Below, piece by piece: positions 51,547 to 60,444 of a DNA stretch of 64,000 bases. Source of the DNA: Palsa-892 sp035555855. Lineage in GTDB: Bacteria > Pseudomonadota > Alphaproteobacteria > Rhizobiales > Xanthobacteraceae. The DNA is taken from NCBI GenBank assembly GCA_035555855.1, contig DATMGD010000071.1, positions 1 to 64,000 of the forward strand, in the 5' to 3' direction. A program made the translations under genes and the position numbers. A model generated the notes under the pieces. That model did no database searches, had not been told where the DNA came from, and worked only from the letters and a program-made list of their open reading frames with translations. Positions within the stretch are counted from its first letter, which is position 1. Every line of letters begins with the position of its first letter.

Positions 51547-52734
51547 ATGCCGTCCATCCTCGAACGAGACCAACTCAACGCCTTCACCCGGCATACGCAC
51601 ATCGAAGTAGCGGGTGCGCCCGACGGCCCGCTCAAAGGCCTCACCTTCGGCGTCAAGGACCTCTACGACATCGCCGGCGTGAAAACCGGCTTTGGCAATC
51701 CGACATGGCTCGAAACGCACAACGTGCCGGCAAAAACCGCGCCCATCGTTGCGGAGCTGCTCGCTGCCGGCGCCAGCATCGTCGGCAAAACGCATACGGA
51801 AGAATTCGCATGGAGCATTAACGGCATCAACGCGCATTACGGCCGCCCCATCAATGTCAAAGCCGAAGGCCGCGTCGTCGGCGGCTCATCAAGCGGCTCG
51901 GCCGCGGCCGTCGCCGGCGGGCTTTGTGATTTCGCACTCGGCAGCGACACCGGCGGCTCGATCCGCTTGCCCGCGAGCTACACCGGCCTTTACGGCTTGC
52001 GCCCCACGCACGGGCGCCTGTCGCTCGAAGGCGCCGTACCGCTTGTGCCGGAATTCGATGTCGCCGGCTGGTTCACGCGCGATGCCGAAACTTATGCCCG
52101 GATCGGCAAGGTTCTGCTGCACGGCAGCAATTGGAATGCAGCACCGCGCGAATTGCTGATCGCCGAAGATATGTTTGCGCTTCTCGGCGAGCGCGAGAAA
52201 GCGGCACTTGCGCCCGCGATTGCCCGCATCGAGAAAGTCTACGGCAAGGCCCGCCCCGTGAAGATCGGCGACCGGCCATTGCGCGAATGCTTCGAGCTTT
52301 ATCGCACCATTCAGGCCGGCGCGGTCTGGAAGATTCATGGCGCGTGGGTCGAGAAATATAAGCCCACCTTCGGCCCTGGCATTCACGAGCGCATGTATGG
52401 CGCGGCGAAAACCGATCCCGCCGAAGTCGAAAAGGCGAAAGCCGCGCGCGAGGAAGTCGCCCGCTACGTCAACGACACGCTCAAGGATAACGCCATGCTC
52501 GTGCTGCCGACGGTGCCGGGCATTGCGCCGCTGATCGAGACGCCGCTTGCCGTTGCCGAAGATTATCGCGGCCGCGCCATGAGCCTCCTCAGCGTCTCGG
52601 TGCTCGCACGTACGCCGCAGATGAATCTGCCGCTCACGACGCTGGATAACTGCCCGCTCGGCATTTCGATCATGGGCGCCTGCAACACCGACGAGATGCT
52701 GATTTCCGCCGCGCAAAAGATCGCCGCATCATGA
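51547..52734 (+). CDS. Amidase-signature family amidase
   Basis: This 395-residue enzyme hydrolyses a carboxamide to acid and ammonia using a Ser-cisSer-Lys triad: K81 in VGKTHTEEF, the cis-Ser in GGSSSGSAAAVAGG (112-125) and the nucleophile S138 in GSDTGGSIRLPAS. The family motif LYGLRPTHGRLS follows. At 395 residues it is shorter than GatA (about 480) and lacks the GatCAB partners, so it is a catabolic amidase. It overlaps the next hydrolase gene by four bases (ATGA), which marks them as one operon. Confidence 0.92.
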   Translation: MPSILERDQLNAFTRHTHIEVAGAPDGPLKGLTFGVKDLYDIAGVKTGFGNPTWLETHNVPAKTAPIVAELLAAGASIVGKTHTEEFAWSINGINAHYGRPINVKAEGRVVGGSSSGSAAAVAGGLCDFALGSDTGGSIRLPASYTGLYGLRPTHGRLSLEGAVPLVPEFDVAGWFTRDAETYARIGKVLLHGSNWNAAPRELLIAEDMFALLGEREKAALAPAIARIEKVYGKARPVKIGDRPLRECFELYRTIQAGAVWKIHGAWVEKYKPTFGPGIHERMYGAAKTDPAEVEKAKAAREEVARYVNDTLKDNAMLVLPTVPGIAPLIETPLAVAEDYRGRAMSLLSVSVLARTPQMNLPLTTLDNCPLGISIMGACNTDEMLISAAQKIAAS

Positions 52735-53993
52735 AACAGAACCTGCAGATCAATCCCGAGCGTCTGTGGGACGAGCTGATGGAAACCGCCAAAATCGGCG
52801 GCACACCAAAGGGCGGCATCAACCGCCTGACGCTGACCGATCTCGACCGGCAAGTACGCGACTGGTTCAAGGCCAAGGCCGAAAGCCTCGGCTGCACCGT
52901 GACCATCGACGATATGGGCGCGATGTTCGCGCGCCGTCCGGGCCAGCGCAACGACATCCCGCCGATCGCCATGGGCAGCCATCTCGATACGCAGCCGACC
53001 GGCGGCAAGTTCGACGGTGTGCTCGGTGTCCTCGGCGCGCTGGAAGCGCTGCGCACGCTGCATGAAGCGGGTTACGAAACCTTCGCGCCGATCGAAGTCG
53101 TGAACTGGACCAACGAGGAAGGCGCGCGCTTCGCGCCTGCGATGGTTGCCTCCGGTGTGTTCTCTGGCGCCTTCGATCATGCCTGGGCTTCTTCGCGCAA
53201 GGATCCCGAAGGCATTACGTTTGCGGAAGCACTCGAGAAGATCGGCTATCGCGGCCCGCAGAAAAGCGGTGAGCATCCGCTCTCGGGCTTTTTTGAATTG
53301 CACATCGAACAGGGTCCGCTGCTCGAAGCCGAAACAAAAGAGATCGGCATCGTCACCGGCATTCAGGGCATTCGCTGGTTCGAGATCACCATGACGGGGC
53401 GGGATTCGCACACCGGCACGACACCGATGCCACGCCGACGCAACGCCCTTCTCGGCGCGATGCAGATCGTCGAGGAAGTGAACCGGATCGCGCTCGCTCA
53501 CGCGCCTTCAGGCGTCGGCACCGTCGGCTTCATGCAAGTTAAACCCAATTCGCCGAATGTTATTCCCGGCGAAGTCTTCTTCACCGTCGATTTTCGTCAT
53601 CCCGAGGCTGAGGCACTGGAAAAGATGGAAGCGGCCTTGCGCGCGGCCTTGCCAGAAGCCTGCAAACCGCAAAACCTTGAAGCGAAGATCGTCAAAATTC
53701 TCGATCAGCCGCCGGTGCATTTCAACGAAACCTGCGTCGCGTGCGTACGCGAGGCGACGAAAGCTGCCGGTTACTCGATGCGCGATATGGTCTCGGGCGC
53801 CGGGCACGATGCCGGCTATGTTTCGCGCGTCACGCCCGCGAGCATGGTCTTCGTGCCATGCAAGGACGGCATCAGCCACAACGAGGCGGAATATTCGTCA
53901 AAAGAACAATGTGCCGCGGGTGCGCAGGTATTGTTGCAGGCGGTGCTCAATTACGACCGCAAACTCGCGGAACAAAACCAGCAAAAAGTCTGA
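52731..53993 (+). CDS. Zinc-dependent M20 hydrolase (N-carbamoyl-amino-acid / ureidopropionase type)
   Basis: This 420-residue metallohydrolase of the N-carbamoylase/allantoate amidohydrolase group removes a carbamoyl or ureido group. Metal ligands are visible in MGSHLDTQPTGGKFDGVLG (His, then Asp), NWTNEEGARF (Glu), FFELHIEQGPLLE (His), and DGISHNEAEYS (last His). The dimerisation domain sits at about 215-330 (RDSHTGTTPMPRRRNAL). Its substrates include N-carbamoyl-amino acids, beta-ureidopropionate and allantoate. It shares an operon with the amidase; the importer and nitrilase genes follow. Confidence 0.9.
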   Translation: MKQNLQINPERLWDELMETAKIGGTPKGGINRLTLTDLDRQVRDWFKAKAESLGCTVTIDDMGAMFARRPGQRNDIPPIAMGSHLDTQPTGGKFDGVLGVLGALEALRTLHEAGYETFAPIEVVNWTNEEGARFAPAMVASGVFSGAFDHAWASSRKDPEGITFAEALEKIGYRGPQKSGEHPLSGFFELHIEQGPLLEAETKEIGIVTGIQGIRWFEITMTGRDSHTGTTPMPRRRNALLGAMQIVEEVNRIALAHAPSGVGTVGFMQVKPNSPNVIPGEVFFTVDFRHPEAEALEKMEAALRAALPEACKPQNLEAKIVKILDQPPVHFNETCVACVREATKAAGYSMRDMVSGAGHDAGYVSRVTPASMVFVPCKDGISHNEAEYSSKEQCAAGAQVLLQAVLNYDRKLAEQNQQKV

Positions 53994-54128
53994 CGATAGC
54001 GCTGAAAGCGCTGCAACATTCTGGCGCAGCGCAGCAGCCAAATAGCGCTCGACCGTTTTGCAACTGTCATCTAGTCTTTTCCTTCGGCTGAAACGAATAC
54101 AAAAAAATCGCCGCAGGAGGACCATCCC

Positions 54129-55346
54129 ATGCTGTCTCGCCGTCTCGGCCTGTTGACATTCGCCGCGGGCCTGTTCGCATTTTCAAGCCTCACCTTCGCC
54201 GACGACACCATCAAGGTCGGCGTCACCGTCGCCCAGTCACCTCCGGGCTCTGTCTCACAGGGCACGCAGGTCAAGGACGGCATGGAAGTCGCCGCCAAGA
54301 TCATCAATGATGCAGGCGGCGTCGATGGCAAGAAGATCCAGTTGATCGTCGAGGACACGCAGGGCATTCCCGAAAAAGCCCGCGCCGCGGTCGAGAAACT
54401 GATCACCCGCGATCAGGTTGTCGCCATCGTCGGCGAGCACCAGAGCTCAGCGGCGCTTGCCGGCATCGAGGTGGCGCACCGCTATCACATCCCTTACATC
54501 AACACGAACGGCTGGTCCGACGTCATTCGCGAGAAGGGTTATCCGGAAGTCTTCAATCCCGGCGTCTTCAATAGCCGCGTCGCGATCGCCGTCGCCGACA
54601 CGATGAAATCGCTCGGCGCCAAGAACGTCGTCGCCTTCTGCGAAAACACCGACTACGGCGTCGGCCTCGCCAAGCTCATCGGCGCACAGATCGCTGAACG
54701 CACGCAGGGCATCAACTACAAATACGAGACGCTCGATCGCGCCTCGAAGGATTATCTGCCCGCGATCCTGCCGCTCAAGGCCAATCCGCCGGATGTCATC
54801 GTCGAGATCCTGCTGCCGCCCGGCGCCTACATCCTGCTCAACCAGTTGAACGAGCAAGGCGTCGCGCCGACCGCCAAGACGATGATCTATGACGCCTCCG
54901 GCATCGCCGATTATCCCGACTTCTGGCAGAACGTCGGCGATGCGGCGAAGAACATGCTGGTCTTCGGTCTCTATCACCCGAAGATGGCGCTGCCCGATCT
55001 CGGCAAGAAGGTTGCCGCCGACTACACTGCCAAAACCAAGTCCGATCCGAACCGCCTGCTGTTCCAGGCGGCCGACAGCCTGTTCCTCGTCGCCGAAGCC
55101 ATCAAGGCGGCGAAGTCCACCAAGGCCGACGACATGATCAAGGCGCTCGAGGCCATCAAGTGGAGCGGCACGCGCGGCGAAGTCTCGTTCTCGAACGAGA
55201 AGTCGGGCTTCAAATATCATCAGTGGCTGGATGTGCCCTATGTCACCTTCCAGATCACCAAGGTGAAGCAGCCGGTCGCCGACATGAACCTCGTGCAGGA
55301 TCCGGGCAAGCCGCTCGATCTCTCGCGCGTTCAGAAGACCAAGTAA
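54129..55346 (+). CDS. Branched-chain-amino-acid-type ABC binding protein
   Basis: This 405-residue periplasmic binding protein of the LivK/Peripla_BP_6 family has a signal peptide ending near residue 24 (SLTFA/DDT). The Ligand_binding fold is visible in TIKVGVTVAQSPPGSVSQGTQVKDGMEVAAKIINDAGGVDGKKI and VAIVGEHQSSAALAGIEVAHRYHIP. Such proteins carry leucine but also amides, urea and nitrogen compounds. An AGGAGG site precedes the ATG. Four more genes (two permeases, two ATPases) follow; a hairpin separates it from them. Confidence 0.92.
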   Translation: MLSRRLGLLTFAAGLFAFSSLTFADDTIKVGVTVAQSPPGSVSQGTQVKDGMEVAAKIINDAGGVDGKKIQLIVEDTQGIPEKARAAVEKLITRDQVVAIVGEHQSSAALAGIEVAHRYHIPYINTNGWSDVIREKGYPEVFNPGVFNSRVAIAVADTMKSLGAKNVVAFCENTDYGVGLAKLIGAQIAERTQGINYKYETLDRASKDYLPAILPLKANPPDVIVEILLPPGAYILLNQLNEQGVAPTAKTMIYDASGIADYPDFWQNVGDAAKNMLVFGLYHPKMALPDLGKKVAADYTAKTKSDPNRLLFQAADSLFLVAEAIKAAKSTKADDMIKALEAIKWSGTRGEVSFSNEKSGFKYHQWLDVPYVTFQITKVKQPVADMNLVQDPGKPLDLSRVQKTK

Positions 55347-55363
55347 GCTCTAAACCGGACCAC

Positions 55364-55389
55364 GGGGAGGCACGAAAACGTGCCTCCCC
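55364..55389 (+). other. Intergenic stem-loop between binding protein and permease
   Basis: GGGGAGGCACG at 55364-55374 and its complement at 55379-55389 form an 11-base perfect stem with an AAAA loop. No T-run follows, so readthrough continues into the permease. Such stems after binding-protein genes usually stabilise the upstream mRNA, giving more binding protein than permease. Confidence 0.75.
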
Positions 55390-55409
55390 GCTCAGTTTCG
55401 CGAGTCTGA

Positions 55410-56300
55410 ATGCTTACCCTCGATCTCCTCATCAACGGTCTCGTCATCGGCGTGTTCTACGCGCTGATGGCGATCGGCCTCTCGCTGATCTTCGGCATCC
55501 TGAAGGTCGTGAACTTCGCCCATGGCGAGTTCTACATGGTCGGCGCTTACGCCTACACGCTCTTGGCGCTCATGGTCGGCGTCTCACCGTGGCTTGCGCT
55601 GCCCTTCGCGCTGATCGTCGGGCTTCTGCTCGGCCTTGTCGTTGAGCGGCTTCTGATGCGCCCGCTCTATAGCGGCTATACCTCATGGGGCGTGATGCGC
55701 GACGAATACGCCGTCATCGTCACCTTTGCGCTCTCGATCTTCCTCATCAACGTCGTCGACAAGGTCGTCGGCCCCTACGCCTACAAGGGTCCGCCGCTGA
55801 TCGACATTTCGCGCATCACCATCGGCCCGGTCGCGATCTCCGGTCACCGGCTGATCGCCGCCATCGTTGCGGTTGCCGTGATCGTCGCCGTCGCACTGAT
55901 CATACGCTACAGTTTCTGGGGCCGGCAGATTCAGGCCGTCTCGCAGAACCGCCTCGGCGCATCGCTCGCCGGCATCGACACCGCGAAGGCAAGCGCCATC
56001 GTCTTTTCGCTCGCGGGCGGTCTTGCGGCCGTTTCCGGCGCGCTGCTCGCCAATATCTTCAACCCGACACCGGATGTCGGCGTCTTCCCTGCGATCAAAT
56101 CCTACGTCATCGTCGTGCTCGGCGGCATGGGCTCGGTGCCGGGCAGCGTCGTCGCCAGCATTATCCTCGGCGTGCTCGAGAGCTTCGGCGGCGTCTACAT
56201 CTCCTATCAGTATCGCGACACCTTCGGACTGTTCATCCTCATTCTCTTCCTGCTGTTCCGGCCGCAAGGCCTGTTCGGCGAGAAAGCCAGAGAAGTCTGA
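55410..56300 (+). CDS. livH: Branched-chain-type ABC permease LivH
   Basis: This 296-residue LivH-family permease has eight or so spans. Its hallmark segments are FYALMAIGLSLIFGILKVVNFAHGEFYMVGAY near the start and NRLGASLAGIDTAKASAIVFSLAGGLAAVSGALLA near 195, and the end motif RPQGLFGEKA is shared by the family. It is the first of four coupled genes; its stop overlaps the next start by one base. Confidence 0.93.
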   Translation: MLTLDLLINGLVIGVFYALMAIGLSLIFGILKVVNFAHGEFYMVGAYAYTLLALMVGVSPWLALPFALIVGLLLGLVVERLLMRPLYSGYTSWGVMRDEYAVIVTFALSIFLINVVDKVVGPYAYKGPPLIDISRITIGPVAISGHRLIAAIVAVAVIVAVALIIRYSFWGRQIQAVSQNRLGASLAGIDTAKASAIVFSLAGGLAAVSGALLANIFNPTPDVGVFPAIKSYVIVVLGGMGSVPGSVVASIILGVLESFGGVYISYQYRDTFGLFILILFLLFRPQGLFGEKAREV

Positions 56301-57274
56301 TGGCCGCGACACAACCCACCAACACCCGCCTTAAGGTCGAGTTCGCCGTCTCGCTCGTGCTGCTCGCCGTCGTGGCCGCGCTTCCTGCCGTTGTCACCAA
56401 TGCCTATTGGCAGGGCGTCATCATCGTCTCGATGTATTTCGCGATGCTGTCGATCGCATGGAATTTGCTCGCCGGCGACACCGGACAGTTTTCGCTGGCG
56501 CCTGCCACCTTCGGCATGCTCGGCGCCTACACCACCGGCCTTCTCTCTTATTACTACGGCACGGGTGCCGCGATCGGCGTTCCGGCCGCGGTTATTGTCT
56601 CCGGCGGCATTGGCCTTTTGCTCGGCCGCATCGTGCTTCGCCTGCGCGGGCCTTATCTCGCGCTGACGACGCTGTCCTTCGCCGAAATCATGCGCCTCGT
56701 GATCTCGAACTCGATCGACTTCACGCGCGGCGACCTCGGCCTCAACGTGCCGGGCATCTTTCAGGGTCGCCTGCCCTATTACTACCTGTTCGTCATCGTG
56801 CTGCTCGCCACGCAGATCGGCCTGTTTTATCTGTTGCGTTCGCGCGCCGGGCTTTTCCTTCGTGCCATCCGCGACGACGAGATCGCCGCCGCAAGCCGCG
56901 GCGTACGGATCGTTTACTGGAAGACCTTCGCCTTTACGCTCAGCGCCGCGATCAGCGGCCTTGCCGGCGCGCTCTACGGCCACTTCGCGCAATTCGTCAG
57001 CCCGGAACTCGGCCTCATCTCACAGACCGGCATCGTCATCAGCATGGTCGTGATCGGCGGCCTTGGCACCATGGTCGGCCCGCTCGCCGGTGCCTTGCTG
57101 GTTTATGTCGCTTCGGAATTCCTGCGCGATTCCGGCAACTGGCAGCTCGTCATTTTCTCGCTCCTCGTCATCGTGTTTGCGCGCTTCTTCCGTCAGGGCC
57201 TGTGGGGAATTTTGCTCTCTGCCTTCAACCGTAAGCCCGCACGGCCCGCCGCACCGGCAACGGCTACGGAGTAA
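56300..57274 (+). CDS. livM: Branched-chain-type ABC permease LivM
   Basis: This 324-residue LivM-family permease has about ten spans. It is recognised by MYFAMLSIAWNLLAGDTGQFSLAPATFGMLGAYTT, LRLRGPYLALTTLSFAEIMRLVI and DDEIAAASRGVRIVYWKTFAFTLSAAISGLAGALYG. It pairs with LivH as a heterodimer in the membrane. The ATG overlaps the livH stop (TGATG). Confidence 0.93.
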   Translation: MAATQPTNTRLKVEFAVSLVLLAVVAALPAVVTNAYWQGVIIVSMYFAMLSIAWNLLAGDTGQFSLAPATFGMLGAYTTGLLSYYYGTGAAIGVPAAVIVSGGIGLLLGRIVLRLRGPYLALTTLSFAEIMRLVISNSIDFTRGDLGLNVPGIFQGRLPYYYLFVIVLLATQIGLFYLLRSRAGLFLRAIRDDEIAAASRGVRIVYWKTFAFTLSAAISGLAGALYGHFAQFVSPELGLISQTGIVISMVVIGGLGTMVGPLAGALLVYVASEFLRDSGNWQLVIFSLLVIVFARFFRQGLWGILLSAFNRKPARPAAPATATE

Positions 57275-57278
57275 GCTT

Positions 57279-57998
57279 ATGCCGTGCCTTGCCATCAAGA
57301 ATGTCAGCAAAGCCTTCGGCGGCCTGAAGGCGATCGACAACGCGAGCTTCTCAATCGAAGCCGGCGAGCTTGTCGGCCTGATAGGCCCGAACGGCTCGGG
57401 CAAGACGACGCTTCTCAATATTCTTTCGGGCCACCTCTCCTGCGATTCCGGTTCGGTCGAGCTCGACGGCAAACCCATCACTGGGCTCCGCCCCGAAGTC
57501 CTCGCCCGCCACGGCGTGCTGCGCATGTTTCAGCTCACGCGCTCGTTTCCGCGCATGAGCGCCTTCGACAATCTGATGGTCACCGGCTGCGCGCTCGGCC
57601 TTTCGCAAAGCGATGCCGAAAAGCGCGCGATGAAGCTGCTCGAAGACTTGAGCCTCACCCGCATCATGGGACTGGATGCCGGTCAGCTTTCCGGCGGCCA
57701 GATGAAGCTCCTCGAGTTCGGCTCCTGCTTCATGGTGCCGCCACGCATCGCGCTGCTCGACGAGCCTTTCGCTGCCGTCCATCCGACGCTGAAGGAAATC
57801 ATGAGCGGTTTCATCCGCAGCCGCCATGCCGAAGGACAAACCTTCATCGTCGTGAGCCACGACATGCCCGTCGTCGTTGAACTCTGCCCGCGAAGCGTCT
57901 GCATGAATGCCGGCCGCGTCATCGCCGATGAAACAACGCGCAAGGTACTGTCCGACAAGGTCGTAATCGAAGCCTATCTCGGCGGAGCCGCAGCATGA
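57279..57998 (+). CDS. livG: Branched-chain-type ABC ATPase LivG
   Basis: This 239-residue ATPase has Walker A GPNGSGKT at 36-43, the Q-loop region RMFQLTRSFPRMSAFDNLM, signature LSGGQMKLLEF and Walker B IALLDEPF. Its D-loop (DEPFAAVHPTLKE) departs from the usual DEPMAGLNP of LivG. GGAG precedes the ATG by nine bases. It overlaps livF by four bases. Confidence 0.92.
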   Translation: MPCLAIKNVSKAFGGLKAIDNASFSIEAGELVGLIGPNGSGKTTLLNILSGHLSCDSGSVELDGKPITGLRPEVLARHGVLRMFQLTRSFPRMSAFDNLMVTGCALGLSQSDAEKRAMKLLEDLSLTRIMGLDAGQLSGGQMKLLEFGSCFMVPPRIALLDEPFAAVHPTLKEIMSGFIRSRHAEGQTFIVVSHDMPVVVELCPRSVCMNAGRVIADETTRKVLSDKVVIEAYLGGAAA

Positions 57999-58738
57999 GC
58001 GCGCTCCTCACCCTCGAAAACGTCACCGCGGGTTACATCGAGGACATCCCGATCCTGCGCAACGTCAATGTCGAGATCGCCGAGGGTGCCATCACCGGCC
58101 TGATCGGCCTCAACGGCGCCGGCAAGTCCACCATCATGAAGACGATCTGTGGCTTCCTCGCGCCGAGCGCGGGCAAGATCCGTTTCGACGGCGAGGACAT
58201 CACCGGCATCCCTGCCCATCGGGTGATCGACCGGCGGATTTGCTACATCCCGCAGGAGTCGAGCCTCTTCACTTATATGAGCGTCGAAAACAATCTGATG
58301 CTTCCGCTCGAGCATCTCGCGCGCAAGAAAATTGGACTTACCACCGCCGATCTCGCCGGGCGCCTTGAAAGCTGCTTCGAGAAATTTCCGCTCCTGCGCG
58401 AACGCAGGAACGCCAAGGCTGGTGACCTTTCTGGCGGCCAGCAAAAGATGCTGGAATTCGCCAAGGCCTATTTGCAGCAACCGCGCCTGTGCCTGATCGA
58501 CGAGCCGAGCATTGGCCTTGCGCCGAAGATCGCGGAAGAAGTCTATCAATGGATCAATCTCTTCGCGGCCGAAAAAATGGCAATCCTGCTCGTTGACCAT
58601 AACGTTCGGCGGGTCGTGAAGATGTCGTCTTATATTTATGTGCTCTCGCTCGGCGAAATCACCGCGCGCGGCAAACCCGAGGACTTCGCCGGCGACCTGC
58701 ACGAGCAGGTCAAGGCCTGGCTCGGCATTAACTTCTAG
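57995..58738 (+). CDS. livF: Branched-chain-type ABC ATPase LivF
   Basis: This 247-residue ATPase is the second nucleotide-binding subunit. Walker A GLNGAGKS is at 38-45, signature LSGGQQKMLEFAKAY, Walker B LCLIDEPSIGLAPKI and H-loop VDHNVRRV. The IGLAP D-loop is the family form. It completes a five-gene importer (binding protein, LivH, LivM, LivG, LivF). The nitrilase gene follows 98 bases later on the same strand. Confidence 0.93.
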   Translation: MSALLTLENVTAGYIEDIPILRNVNVEIAEGAITGLIGLNGAGKSTIMKTICGFLAPSAGKIRFDGEDITGIPAHRVIDRRICYIPQESSLFTYMSVENNLMLPLEHLARKKIGLTTADLAGRLESCFEKFPLLRERRNAKAGDLSGGQQKMLEFAKAYLQQPRLCLIDEPSIGLAPKIAEEVYQWINLFAAEKMAILLVDHNVRRVVKMSSYIYVLSLGEITARGKPEDFAGDLHEQVKAWLGINF

Positions 58739-58836
58739 CCGCGTATCCCCTCTTTCGCGCCTTTCGCAGACGCCGATTTCGGCCTATGACGTTACGCGAT
58801 CCTCGCGTTGTCATTGTCTGCTTTTCAGGTGAGTTC

Positions 58837-59826
58837 ATGAGCTATCCGAAATTCAAGGCCTGCGCTGCCCACGTTTCTCCCGTCTTCTTGAACGCGAAGG
58901 CAACGGCCGACAAGGCCTGCGCCTTGATCGCGGAAGCCGCCCGCAACGGCGCCAAGCTCATTGCCTTCCCCGAATCTTACATTCCCGGTTTTCCGCTCTG
59001 GGCGGGCGTCCAGGCACCGGTCAACAACCACGAGCATTTCAAGCGGCTGGTAGCCGAGTCCATTATGGTCAACGGACCAGAGATGCAGCAGTTGCGCGAC
59101 GCAGCGCGCGAGCATGCCATTGTCGTCTCGATGGGCTTCAGCGAGGCGTCCCCTGCTTCAGTTGGCTGCGTGTGGAACTCGAACGTCGTGATCGGCGCCG
59201 ATGGCGCGATCCTCAATCATCACCGCAAGCTGATGCCGACTTTCTACGAGAAACTCATCTGGGCGTCGGGCGACGGCGCGGGCCTGCGCGTCAGCGAAAC
59301 GCCGATCGGCAAGATCGGCATGTTGATCTGCGGCGAGAATTCTAATCCGCTCGCGCGTTACACGATGATCGCGCAGGGCGAGCAGGTTCACATCTCCTCT
59401 TACCCGCCGGTGTGGCCGACACGGCCCTCGAACCAGCCCGGCCGCTACGATCTGGCGGGCGCGATCCGTATCCGCGCCGGCGCGCACTCGTTCGAAGGCA
59501 AGGTCTTCAATGTCGTCTCTTCGGCCTTCCTCGACAAATCGAACCTTGACGAGCTGACTTCGCTCGACCGCAGCGCGCGCGAAATCCTCGAACAGAGCCC
59601 GCAAGCGGTTTCGATGGTCACCGCGCCTTCAGGCGATGTGGTCAGCGACACGCTCTGCGATTCCGAAGGGCTGCTGTATCAGGAAATCGATCTCGCCCAG
59701 TGCGTCGAGCCGAAGCAATTCCACGACGTTGCGGGCTACTACAATCGCTTCGACGTCTTCGATCTCAACGTCAATCTGAAGCGTCTCTCGCCGGTTTCGT
59801 TCACGGACGGCGATACTGCCGAATAG
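58837..59826 (+). CDS. Nitrilase (carbon-nitrogen hydrolase family)
   Basis: This 329-residue enzyme hydrolyses a nitrile to an acid and ammonia. The Glu-Lys-Cys triad is E46 (AFPESYIPG), K131 (HHRKLMPTFYEKLIW) and C165 (GMLICGENSNPLARY). The CGEN-x-NP signature and WASGDG before it mark the nitrilase branch (EC 3.5.5.1) rather than amidases or NAD synthetases. The ATG at 58837 begins the known fold; an upstream ATG at 58786 adds 17 unconserved residues. The preceding importer and upstream amidase/carbamoylase suggest a shared nitrogen-compound pathway. Confidence 0.9.
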   Translation: MSYPKFKACAAHVSPVFLNAKATADKACALIAEAARNGAKLIAFPESYIPGFPLWAGVQAPVNNHEHFKRLVAESIMVNGPEMQQLRDAAREHAIVVSMGFSEASPASVGCVWNSNVVIGADGAILNHHRKLMPTFYEKLIWASGDGAGLRVSETPIGKIGMLICGENSNPLARYTMIAQGEQVHISSYPPVWPTRPSNQPGRYDLAGAIRIRAGAHSFEGKVFNVVSSAFLDKSNLDELTSLDRSAREILEQSPQAVSMVTAPSGDVVSDTLCDSEGLLYQEIDLAQCVEPKQFHDVAGYYNRFDVFDLNVNLKRLSPVSFTDGDTAE

Positions 59827-59874
59827 GAAATTGCCGGAAGCGAAAAACCCCGCCCCCGGCAACCCCGCATTCGA

Positions 59875-60444
59875 TCAGCGATAGAGCTCGAGCTCCGGCC
59901 GCGAGTCGGCAATGAACCCGTCCTTGTTGGGCATCGCCACTTTCGGCAGGGTCTTGGCGTCCATCACATCTGTCGGCTTGATGATTTTCGCTTCCGACAG
60001 GATGTAGGCGACGACCGCATAGACGTCGTTGTCGCTCAGTGAGCCGGGTGCGCTGAACGGCATCGCCCGCTTCACATAATCGAACAGCGTCGTCGAATAC
60101 GGCCAGTAGCTCTCGACCGTTTTCACCGGCGTCTTGGTCGCGAGCGATCCGCGGCCGCCGATCAGCTTGTCGCCGCCGATGCCTTTGGCCGGATTACCTT
60201 CGAGTTTCTCGCCGTGACAAGCCGCGCAGTTTTCGGCGTAGATCTTTGCGCCGTCGGCTACCTTGCCGCTGCCCGGCGGCAGCGTGCGGCCGTCGGGCTG
60301 GATCGAGAAATACTTGGCAAGTTCTTCTTGTGTCACCGGCGATCCGAAGCCGTAATGCGTCGAAGCCTCCTGTGCGGTGGCCGCTCCAATCATCATGACC
60401 GAAGCAAGCAGCGCGCCGGCGAGCGATAATTTACGCGTGGACAT
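59875..60444 (-). CDS. c-type cytochrome, SoxD/SorB-like electron acceptor
   Basis: This 189-residue cytochrome has a signal peptide ending near residue 24 (AATA/QEA) and one CAACH heme site at residues 73-77. An axial-Met candidate lies in RAMPFSAPGSLSDNDVYAVVAYIL, the class I signature. It takes electrons from the adjacent SoxC-like enzyme. Canonical SoxD carries two hemes on about 380 residues; this is a single-heme half-length form. GGGAGGTG precedes the ATG, and the gene overlaps the end of the SoxC-like gene by 14 bases. Confidence 0.88.
   Translation of the reverse strand: MSTRKLSLAGALLASVMMIGAATAQEASTHYGFGSPVTQEELAKYFSIQPDGRTLPPGSGKVADGAKIYAENCAACHGEKLEGNPAKGIGGDKLIGGRGSLATKTPVKTVESYWPYSTTLFDYVKRAMPFSAPGSLSDNDVYAVVAYILSEAKIIKPTDVMDAKTLPKVAMPNKDGFIADSRPELELYR

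Noticed and set aside
59831..59862. TTGCCGG/CCGGCAA inverted repeat between nitrilase and cytochrome genes as a terminator
   Set aside because: It has only seven base pairs, an 18-base loop, and no T-run on either strand.
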